A DNA stretch of 64,000 bases from Serripes groenlandicus (taxonomy: Eukaryota > Mollusca > Bivalvia > Cardiida > Cardiidae), in NCBI GenBank assembly GCA_031761405.1, contig JASEVX010000011.1, positions 31,918,140 through 31,982,139 on the forward strand, in the 5' to 3' direction. Numbering within the stretch: the stretch's first letter is position 1; every line of letters starts with the position of its first letter. A model generated the notes under the pieces. It saw only the letters and a list, made by a program, of their open reading frames with translations, searched no databases and was not told where the DNA came from. Both the position numbers and the translations under genes were made by a program. Below, piece by piece: positions 21,492 through 30,815 of this stretch.

Positions 21492-23660
21492 TTAACCTTT
21501 TCCCTCATATAGACGCTTTCTGACGCCTCTGCAGCAGACGGCTTTTTGAAAACATAGTGACAAAAGAAGAAATTGCACAAAACGTGCATTTCTCCTTTTG
21601 CCACAATGTTTTCCACTTTTTGTTATAGGTTATCCATTCAATTATAGAGATTTTCTATTTTTTGACAAAATATGTTCAAAGTCGTCTGCTGCAGAATTGT
21701 CGAGGGAAAAGTGTGTGAAGTTGGCAGAGCATTAGACGTTAGACATTAGAAATTCAAAAAAAAAAAACGAATGTCTAATTAGACATTAGACATTCGATTA
21801 GACATTCGCTAATTTTGATTATCGAATGTCTAATTAGACATTAGCCATTCGATTAGACATTCAGAAAAATCGCGAATTTTAAATATCGAATGTCTAATTA
21901 GACATCTAAATCTCAATTTGCGAATTCGTTTTTTGCATGTATAATGACCTCCGACGAATTTAGTACCTAAATCCCTTAATTTGCGAATGTCTAATCGAAT
22001 GTCTAATGTCTAACTGACCAATTAGACATTCGTTTTTTTAATGTGCAATGACCTCCGACGAATTTGGTTTATAGATCTTGTAATTTGCGAATGTCTAATC
22101 GAATGTCTAATGTCTAACTGACCAATTAGACATTCGTTTTTTCAATGTAGATTGATCTCTGACGAATTGTGTACCTTAATCTCTTAATTTGCGAATGTCT
22201 AATCGAATGTCTAATGTCTAACTGACCAATTAGACATTCGTGTTTTGGATGTACTATGACCTCCGACGAATTTCGTACTTAAATCTCTTAATTTGCGAAT
22301 GTCTAATCGAATGTCTAATGTCTAACTGACCAATTAGACATTCATTTTTTGAATGTACAATGACATCCGAGGAATTTGGTACCTAAATCTCTTAATTTGC
22401 GAATATCTAATCGAATGTCTAATGTCTAACTGACCAATTAGACATTCGTTTTTTGAATGTACAATGACCTCCGAGTAATTTGAAAACTAAGTTTGGTAAT
22501 TTGCGAATGTCTAATCGAATGTCTAATGTCTAACTGACCAATTAGACATTCGTTTTTTGAATGTACAATGATCTCTGACAAATTTGGAACCTAAGAATAG
22601 TAATTTGCGAATGTCTAATCGAATGTCTAATGTCTAACTGACCAATTAGACATTCGTTTTTTGCACGTACAATGACCTCCGACGAATTTGGTACCTAAAT
22701 CTCTTAATTTGCGAATGTCTAATCGAATGTCTAATGTCTAACTGACCAATTAGACATTCGTTTTTTGATTGTAAGTTGACCTACGACGAATTTGGAACCT
22801 AAATATCGTAATTCGCGAATGTCTAATCGAATGTCTAATGTCTAACTGACCAATTAGACATTCGTGTTTTGCATGTACAATGACCTCCGACGAATTTGGT
22901 ACCTAAATCCCTTAATTTGCGAATGTCTAATCGAATGTCTAATGTCTAACTGACCAATTAAACATTCGTTTTTTGAATGTACAATGATCTCTGACGAATT
23001 TGGAACCTAAGTATAGTAATTTGCGAATGTCTAATCGAATGTCTAATGTCTAACTGACCAATTAGACATTCGTTTTTTGCACGTACAATGACCTCCGACG
23101 AATTTGGTACCTAAATCTCTTAATTTGCGAATGTCTAATCGAATGTCTAATGTCTAACTGACCAATTAGACATTCGTTTTTTGATTGTACGTTGACCTAC
23201 GACGAATTTGGAACCTAAATATCGTAATTCGCGAATGTCTTATCGAATGTCTAATGTCTAACTGACCAATTAGACATTCGTTTTTTGCATGTACAATGAC
23301 CTCCGACGAATTTGGTACCTAAATCCCTTAATTTGCGAATGTCTAATCGAATGTCTAATGTCTAACTGACCAATTAGACATTCGTGTTTTGAATGTACAA
23401 TGGCCTCCGACGAATTTGGGTTATAGATCTTGTAATTTGCGAATGTCTAATCGAATGTCTAATGTCGAATTAGACATTCGATATTTAACATTCCGATTTT
23501 TCTGAATGTCTAATCGAATGTCTAATGTCTTATTAGACATTCGATAATCAAAATTAGCGAATGTCTAATCGAATGTCTAGCGTCTAATTAGACATTCGAA
23601 TATTTTTTTTGAATGTCTAATGCTCTGCTAACTTCACACACTTATGAGGGAAAGGGTTAA
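21492..23660. mobile_element. F1 MITE interrupted by the 104-bp-repeat element
   Basis: The left part (TTAACCTTTTCCCTCATATA through CTGCTGCAGAATTGTCG) and right part (ATGAGGGAAAGGGTTAA) of one F1 MITE are separated by 1.9 kb. Uninterrupted F1 copies (for example 26,488) read GAATTGTCGTATGAGGGAAA across this point. The motif AGGGAAA occurs on both sides of the inserted element, but four extra bases (TATG) sit between the right terminus and that motif, so the exact target duplication is unresolved. Confidence 0.8.
21709..23643. mobile_element. Complete TIR element with 104-bp satellite core (1,935 bp)
   Basis: Ends are AAGTGTGTGAAGTTGGCAGA and the near-complement TCTGCTAACTTCACACACTT. TIR similarity extends roughly 190 bp inward with many self-complementary GAATGTCTAATTAGACATTC motifs. 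The core is 14 units of exactly 104 bp (GACCAATTA at 22,016 stepping by 104 to 23,368) plus a partial first unit. From 22,536 the units follow a four-type order that repeats every 416 bp. No coding frame. It fits a non-autonomous DNA transposon that carries or seeds a satellite; the superfamily is not identified. Right-locus copy is 59,751-61,684. Confidence 0.85.
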
Positions 23661-25835
23661 ATGCAATCTCAGGATGTACAAGAGAAAGTTGATGCAAGGC
23701 ATCAATGTCGCCGGAAAAGACTGCATTGATTTATTTATGTATTCTTGACTTTCCTTAGTCTATTCAAACATTAGGAACGTAGTTATTTATTATTATTTGT
23801 TTTTATTTACCCTCGCCGTGCAGAATTAACTATTTGGCGAGCAGAAAAATACGTGCTTCGGCCGGGACCCGAACCAGGAACTAGTACTGAAAACATTTGC
23901 TTATAAATTTTATATACATACCTATACATTAGGATATCTATAAAAATTAACGAAATGTGTACACATTTATCTGGCTTAAATTTAATTTTGCTGTTGTTAC
24001 TTATTTAAATAATAGTATTCATTCATATAATTTCAATGTTTGTCAATCTTATTCGAATCACAAGGTAAATATCCTGGTATTGCTTTAAAGGGAGGTAATT
24101 TGAAGAAACAAAAGTCTTCAAAAGGAGAAATATATCAGCATTACCGTCTACAGTTTAAATTGTTCTATTGTTTGTGGATTTAAAAATGTTCTTTTTTTCT
24201 TATTTCTACATGTACAACGAAATATTGCGGCTTCTCTTTGACGCTTTGCGTCAAACATTCGTCTTGTACTTGTCTAAAATAAAATAATATCACTCGCTTT
24301 TTCATATCGAAATGCGCATGCGCGAAAATCGATGTTAAAGGTCACGAAACTACACAACAGAATAGGGTCTATATTTAGCTTAGAAACAGTTCCTACTTTA
24401 GATATTCATGGATTAACATTATTAAATGAATTCTACACAAATCAAGACATCTCTTTGAACATGAAAACAACATTTAGTAAGTTAAAATTGCTATTAAAAG
24501 GAGAATCCGAAATTGACCTCAATGATGACACATAAGAGTCTGCATTAGGGGGTGTTGGTTCACGTCTTGAAGGGACCACTTTTGTCTTCGTAAATAAGAC
24601 AAAAAACTTAAATGCGAGTGAAATAAAAAAAACTGCAAACATTAAAAAATCGGAATATTTATTTCATTTTAGATGTGTCATTTATTAGTGTTCGTAAACA
24701 ACCACAATTGTAATATGTTCAAATCATCTAGATTTGTTTCTTTCTAATAATAAGCCGCCCTCCCATGTGATTTCCGAAAAGCTATTAAAAATAGAAGTCG
24801 CGGGCTTCTGGCCGGCGACTAATAAGATACCATACGATTTGAGGGTAATTTGAGTTTGTGAACGTCAATAAACAGGCTATAATTAAAATAAGTTAGAGAT
24901 ACATTTTGTTAGATGTTTAGCTTCATGAAACAGGTGTATTTGTCTTTTTTTAGTATATACACATGTACCTTTATTAGCCACCGAAATACGTACACATGTA
25001 CGTGATGGTCGTGGCCATTACAATAAATGTGTTATAAGTAAAGCTGCGTTCGTATATAAAACATAAAACTGATAATTTCTTCACGGACAAGGAGAAGTAC
25101 ACATTTCCAAAAATGTTTGTTTTCAAAGGGCATCTGCTATACGTGTTAAAAAGCACCTTTACTCATTAAAGGATAACTTTAAGAAATGACATTGAGGAAT
25201 TAATCATCCAGTTGCTTAACACTATCGCAATATCACTGACAATTACTGCAACGAAAAAAACTGAACCATTCCGAAAAGTCGATAGAAGTACTTTCGTTTT
25301 TGGTCCAGGTTGTTGTACTTTTGGCGAATTCGCGAATATTTCATAGGAATTAACATACGTAGGCAGAAACAAACCACGTTATTTTGGTATAGTTCGATAG
25401 AGAAAAGCATTATTGATTGATTCCCCACTTCAAACTCATATATTTGTTCGAATACTTTGAATAAAATGAGTTGAAGCGAGGCGACCCAGAAAACTGTGTC
25501 CACCCTTGTTAATATCTAGGCATAGAGTAGGTCATATCTATTTTTAGAGGAGCAAGTCCCTATGCTTAACATAAGTTTGAAACCGTTTCTATAAAATACT
25601 TAAAAAGGATCTGTCAGCATGCCGCTTTCATAAACTATCAGTTATATCACGACCTTTCCATGGTAAGTTACATGTACCAGTACTACTTGTCCGTTCATCT
25701 TAACATCAGCGAGTCAGGCGTAATAATGCTCACATCACACTGCTTAGCGCCAACGAGGAAAAGTCATTTCTAGTAATTTAAAAGTCATTGATATGACTCG
25801 TTCGTGGATTTAAACTGCAACACCCTGCATCCAAG
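23661..25835. other. Intron sequence with dispersed repeat, no gene supported
   Basis: Contains a hairpin TTTGACGC / GCGTCAAA near 24,238 and a B-box-like GGTTCGGGTCCCGG (minus strand, about 23,862-23,880). It also has a copy of the 10,056 repeat at 24,826-25,090 and a minus-strand SINE core near 25,615-25,665. A 67-residue plus-strand frame at 24,332-24,535 is identical in the right locus but shows no recognisable domain. Confidence 0.45.
24826..25090. repeat. Dispersed repeat pair with 10,056-10,330
   Basis: Shares AAGATACCATACGATTTGAG, ACGTGATGGTCGTGGCCATT and GCTGCGTTCGTATATAAAAC with the copy near 10 kb. The two differ by substitutions and small indels. Confidence 0.7.
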
Positions 25836-26233
25836 CCTGACAAACTATCATTTCACGACCGACGCGAAAGAGGGAAAAGCGCATACCAACACGCGTCTCC
25901 TTGCAGACAAACACGTTTCATACAAATAACACAGAGACAAAAATAATTGAGCAGTCCCGCAAGATAACTAACAGTATGGCCTCTGCGTAATGTATCAACC
26001 AAGATCAGCATGCGCAGTCCGCGCAGACTGAACCGGGCCTGACAAACTATCATTTCACGACCTACGCGAAAGAGGGAAAAGTGCATACCAACACGCGTCT
26101 CCTTGCAGACAAACACGTTTCATACAAATAACACAGAGACAAAAATAATTGAACAGTCCCGCAAGATAACTAACATTATGGCCTCTGCGTAATGTATCGA
26201 ACCAGATCAGCCTGCGCAGTCCGCGCAGACTGT
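25836..26233. repeat. 198-bp direct tandem duplication
   Basis: GCCTGACAAACTATCATTTC through CGCGCAGACTG..CCGGGCC occurs twice in tandem with few differences. The unit ends in a GC-rich inverted motif GCGCAGTCCGCGC. A related inverted fragment GACTGCGCAGGCTGATCCGG occurs at about 26,343. The overlapping minus-strand frames are products of the repeat. Confidence 0.75.
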
Positions 26234-26487
26234 ACCGGGCCGACACATTCCGTCACCGTGGGGATAGAGGCATAGAGTAATGATTCCTGGAACAGAAAAT
26301 TCATGTGAGGCGAACAAAGTCTGTCCGAGTTAGCATATGCGGACGACTGCGCAGGCTGATCCGGCTCGATACTTAACGCAAAGTCCACAATGTTGGTTTT
26401 TCTCGCGGGACGGCTCATATTATACACGAGCAATGATCCGAGAAGACAAGGCTGACATAAGTGTTCAACTTGGTCACCGATGTGATC

Positions 26488-26717
26488 TTAACCCTTTCCC
26501 TCATATAGACGCTTTCTGACGCCTCTGCAGCAGACAGCTTTTTGAAAACATTGTTACTAAAGAAGAAATTACTCAAAACGAGCAATTTCTCCTTTTGCAA
26601 CAATGTTTCCCACTTTTAGTCATAGGTTATCCATTCAATTATAGAGATTTTCTATTTTTTGACAAAATATGTTCAAAGTCGTCTGCTGCAGAATTGTCGT
26701 ATGAGGGAAAGGGTTAT
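26488..26717. mobile_element. TTAA-type MITE, family F1 (intact)
   Basis: TTAACCCTTTCCCTCATATA at the left and TATGAGGGAAAGGGTTAT at the right, with a central hairpin GAAATTACTC / GAGCAATTTC. This is the best uninterrupted reference for the site occupied by the 104-bp-repeat element in the copy at 21,492. Confidence 0.85.
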
Positions 26718-27046
26718 TCACATTACATACCAGAGGCTTCTTTGACTGATTTTGTTAATATGCAGGTACAAATTAAACCGGATGTACATGTATCTTCGGG
26801 GGCCGCGACAGCCCAAATGGTTGGTTTTCATGTAGCGGTACTCATTTATATTGTTTTATAGTAACACTTTCTCACACACGGTCAATCTGCAGCAGACGAC
26901 TTTGAAAACATTCTAGGTAAAAGTATGAAATACCTCTTCAAATGAAAGTGAAATTACTGAAATAAAAAATTGAAAACACTGTAACAAAAAGAGAAATTGC
27001 TTGTTATGAGCATTTTCTTCTTTTGCCACTACAATGTGTGTAAAAG

Positions 27047-27419
27047 TAAGTAAGTAAGTAAGTAAGTAAGTAATATTTTATTATAGTGACATGTGTACAT
27101 ATTTTACAAATACAAACATCAAACAATATAAACACCCGGCCGCGTAGGGCCTATAAGTCACTTTTAATAAACAATATTTACAGATAAGGTAAAAAAGAGA
27201 CAAAAAGAGAAGAAAGAAAAAGAAAGAAGAAAGAAAAAAAAATTGAAAGGAATATCAAAGATTATAATTTACATGCATAAGAATTATTCATTTATATAGA
27301 AAACCACGTTGTTTTTTCATTGATCCAACAAGAAATTTGGCAACTTGATTATATAATTCGAAAACACAAAATTTAAACTTGTCCATGTTAGAAAGTGTGT
27401 TGAATGATGGGTATGTCTT
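27047..27419 (-). mobile_element. 5'-truncated LINE 3' end
   Basis: On the minus strand a reading frame ends in ...NQVAKFLVGSMKKQRGFLYK-stop, a plausible reverse-transcriptase ORF2 C-terminus. It is followed by an untranslated tail with CCCTACGCGGCCGGGTG and AATAAAATATT and then a (CTTA)n tract seen as TAAG repeats from 27,047. TAAAAG flanks both sides (27,041-27,046 and 27,420-27,425). The host is an F1-like MITE whose halves lie at about 26,862-27,040 and 27,426-27,475. The LINE clade is uncertain. Confidence 0.6.
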
Positions 27420-27871
27420 TAAAAGTCATCTGCTGCAGAGGAGGCGTCAGAGAGCTTCTACATGTGGGAGTGAACTAAGGTGCCGACGATTTTAGTAATG
27501 GCCTTTTATTGGTCGATCGAGGCAGTATGTCAAAAAGGTTTACTGCGACTCGGTATATCGTCAATACGATTAGAGAGAGAGAGAGAGACGATACACCATG
27601 AGCCGTTACCTTCTTGTAATTGTTTGTGCTGTTAATGTCCTGAAGGATATTAAACACAGAGATAAATGCCATTAACCCTTTCTCACATACATCACATGTA
27701 AACCATATGAATTTCAGAACATTCGGTTTTTATTCCAAAATGCAAAAAATTAGCAATTAATTTCCCCAAATAATCGACCATATATTTGTTCCCAAAATGC
27801 CTAGAAAAATGCCTGTAAAGTGTTTTCTGCATGTTAACATATTAATAAAAATAAACTGTATTTTCTTCAAG

Positions 27872-28064
27872 GCTTGAAATCAATTGGTACGGTGTGTTTG
27901 AGCATGGGAGTACTCATATAGACGCCCCCGCCCACTACTCGCAGGGCAGGGCCCACTTACACGAACTCAATGTGGAACAATTTATTGGCCCTGGTGTGAT
28001 GATTGACGTCCAGGGTAAAACTAAAACAGACAGGGATTACATCGTTACCATTGACGATATTAAG
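27872..28064 (+). CDS. Cyclase / kynurenine formamidase-like protein, exon 2
   Basis: Continues the exon at 14,044. The first base completes the split Trp codon, then the frame reads LEINWYGVFEHGSTHIDAPA. HGSTHIDAPAH is the family's metal-binding signature (HxGTHxDxPxH; here Ser replaces the usual first Gly). IGPGVMIDV is the next conserved strand, and DYIVTIDDIK closes the exon at AAG|GTAAAT, phase 0. The exon has 64 codons after the split one. The C-terminal half of the protein is not found before the polymerase region, so the gene is incomplete in this window. The last ~30 bp of this exon plus its donor are the apparent seed of the minisatellite that follows directly. Confidence 0.88.
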
Positions 28065-29925
28065 GTAAATATAGTTTAGTGAGATAGGGGTTACATCGCT
28101 TCCATTGACGATATAAAGGTAAATATAGTTTAGTGAGATAGGAGTTACATCGTTACCATTGACGATATAAAGGCACTGTAGTTATGAGAGATAGGGATTA
28201 CATCGATACCAATGACAAAATAAAGGTTAAATATATAACATCGTTACCATTGACGACATAAAGGTACTGTAGTTGAGAGAGATAGAGATTGCATCGTTAC
28301 CATTGACAGTATAACGGTAAATATAGTTGAGTGAGGTAGGGAGTACTTCGTCACCATTGAAGATATAAAGGTTATTTATATAACATCGTTACTATTGACG
28401 ATATAAAGGTACTGTAATGTAGAGGGATATAACTGTATCTAACGTTACCATTGAAGGTATTAAGGTAATATATAACATCGTTACCATTGACAATATAAAG
28501 GTACTGCAGTTCAGAGAGATAATAATGTATGGAACGTTACCATTGTTTATATAAAGGTAATATAGTTGAGTGAGATAAGTATTATATCATTACCGCTGAG
28601 GATAAAATGGTAATATATTACATCGTTACCATTGAAGATATAAATGTACTGAAGTTGAGAGAGACATGAATGTATACAACGTTACCATTGAATACATTAA
28701 GGTTATACATATGATTGAGTGAGATTATGATTACATCGCTACCATTGAAACTATAAATGTAATACAGTTGATTGAGGTGGAGATTGCATCGTTACCATTT
28801 TAGGTATAAAGGTAATACAGTTGATTGAGGTGGAGATTGCATCGTTACCATTTTACGTATAAAGGTAATACAGTTGATTGAGGTGGAGATTGCATCGTTA
28901 CCATTTTAGGTATAAAGGTAATACAGTTGATTGAGGTGGAGATTGCATCGTTACCATTTTAGGTATAAAGGTAATACAGTTGAGTAAGATAGGGATTACA
29001 AAGTTACGATTGAAGATATAAAGGTAACATAGTTAAGAGAGAAAGGGATACAGTTGTTTTCATTTAAGATATAAATATAATATAGTTGAGAGAGATATGG
29101 ATTACAATGTTACTATTGCAGCTATAAATGTAGAATTGTTTGGAGAGAAAAGGATTATATCACTAGCATTGAATATATAAAGGTAATATTGTAACCATTT
29201 GATACATTTATATAAAGGTAATATATTTGAGTGAGATAGTGATAGCATAACTCCCAATGGATATATTAAGGTAATAAAGTTGAGTGAGATAAAATATAAC
29301 ATTGTAACAATTAAAGATATACAGACAACAAAGTTGAATGAGATAGGGATTGTATCGCTAATATTGAATATATACAGGCAACATAGTTTTATTAAAAGAG
29401 TTCAAGAAATTTGTTATTAAGTGAGCCTTTGGCGAGTTTCATATTTCTTGGACGAGTCTAATAAAACTTTTTGTAAACATTCGCGGATGAATAAACAAAT
29501 AGTAATTCGTTCATGCTATATTACACATGTCACATATAAAGAAATACGTAATGGGTATATAACATCGGATACAAGCAATGTCATGTGATAAAAAGGTAAT
29601 ATAGTTGAGTTAGATACGGATTACATTGTAACAATTGTATATATAAAGGTTATATAGCTGAGTAAGATAGGGATTATACTGTATCACTATTATTGAAGAT
29701 ATAAAGGTAATATAGTTGAGGTAAGATACGGGTAACAATTGTATATATACAGGTAATATAGCTGAGTAAGATAGGGATTATACTGTATAAATATTATTGA
29801 AGACATAAAGGTAATATAGTTAAGTTAGATACGGATAACATTGTAATCATTTAATATATAAAGGTTATATAGCTGAGTATGATAGTAATAGCATCGATAC
29901 CAATGGAGATATCAAGGTTACATAA
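28031..29925 (+). repeat. Exon-derived minisatellite carrying repeated splice donors
   Basis: Degenerate tandem units of about 53-54 bp, with some of 38 bp. Each has a GATTACATCGTTACCATTGA-like exon segment followed by GATATAAAG|GTAATATAG, the same arrangement as the true exon 2 end at 28,064. The first periods are 54, 54 and 53 bp. A homogeneous block at 28,760-28,980 repeats every 53 bp. I estimate about 35 units. The array is interrupted at about 29,385-29,590 by an inserted foldback and other sequence. Confidence 0.9.
29385..29467. mobile_element. Short foldback insertion in the minisatellite
   Basis: Ends AGTTTTATTA..CAAGAAAT and ATTTCTTG..TAATAAAACT are imperfect complements around a small core. 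It is 83 bp with no coding. Confidence 0.55.
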
Positions 29926-29939
29926 GTAGTAGAGGGCGT

Positions 29940-30345
29940 GACCCTAGACCAAAGTGTTTACTATATGTTCTATAGGAATCCGCCATTTTGTTTTGAGGAG
30001 TCAATTTTTCTCCTATATATTCCTATATAATTAATGGGAACCCGTCATCTTGTTTGTGAGGAGTCAATTTTCTGTTTTGAATGATTTGTATCCTTTATAT
30101 TTAATAGGAATACGCCATTTTTGTTTAGCGGAGTCAACTTTTTTGATATATATTCCTATGTATTTTATAAGAACTTTTTGTCTTTGATGAGTCTATTGCT
30201 ATATGTTCCTTTGTTTTCATCAAGAACCAGCCGTCTAATATGTGGAGTCTATTTGTGTGCTTTATGTTCCTATGTATATAATATAAATCTACCCTTTTCT
30301 TTTTTTCTTTTAGGAGTCAATTTTTTTGATGTATACGTACATGAG
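29940..30345. repeat. Second degenerate minisatellite (about 60-75 bp units)
   Basis: Recurring phrase CCGCCATTTTGTTTTGAGGA then GTCAATTTTT and TATATTCCTATATA at about 29,980, 30,050, 30,110, 30,170, 30,225 and 30,295. Unrelated in sequence to the exon-derived array. The last unit has a pyrimidine tract ending TTTTAG, but no cyclase-family coding follows. Confidence 0.65.
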
Positions 30346-30815
30346 GACGCTGAGACCCCCTTATAGTAGGGTAGTCCCTATATGTTATCATATTTCGAGA
30401 ACTCGTTTGTATGTTTGTGGAGACTCCGAGACACGCCCCTAGATGATTTTGTGGGTCCTTTTCACGAGACAGAGATACTTTCTAGAACATGCCTTTATCA
30501 TGTAAAGATGTGTAGGTACTGTTCACAATACTTTAGCATCACTCTAGACCTAACAACATTTCTATACGTCCAGATGACACCTTTAATAGGATGTTGATAT
30601 CGGGGGTATACCTAGGAGCGGAACTCAATTCCCAACCATACTGCTTTTCTATTAGATTACTAACACTCGCTGATTAAGAAATACAAAACATAATAACAAC
30701 AGAAGTATGATTAAAATGTTTTTATTCATAGATTAACATATATATACAATCATAAACATAGAATTATATAAAATAGTGTATAATACATTTTAGAGCACAG
30801 TAACGTTAAGCCGAT
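30346..30815. other. 3' flank of the polymerase gene
   Basis: No gene recognised. About 30,719-30,727, read on the minus strand, gives GAATAAAAAC, a canonical AATAAA polyadenylation signal about 90 bp past the polymerase stop codon. The left edge of the polymerase-bearing element was not located. Confidence 0.5.

Larger units (their letters stand above)
14250..27871 (+). other. Intron 1 of the cyclase-family gene (13.6 kb)
   Basis: Bounded by TG|GTGAGT at 14,250 and by TTTTCTTCAAG| at 27,871. It hosts a SINE (15,686), several F1/F2 MITEs, a 1,545-bp tandem duplication with 104-bp satellite-bearing elements (19,345-23,643), a 198-bp tandem duplication (25,836) and a LINE tail (27,047). No other exon of this family was recognised inside it. 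Minor exons without strong motifs cannot be excluded. Confidence 0.75.

Noticed and set aside
24332..24535. Small conserved gene (67 residues, identical in both loci)
   Set aside because: Identity is expected from the recent duplication. No motif, signal peptide or splice context supports it.
30290..30360. Third exon of the cyclase-family gene after TTTTCTTTTAG
   Set aside because: All frames meet stops quickly or lack family motifs; the acceptor-like tract is part of the local minisatellite.
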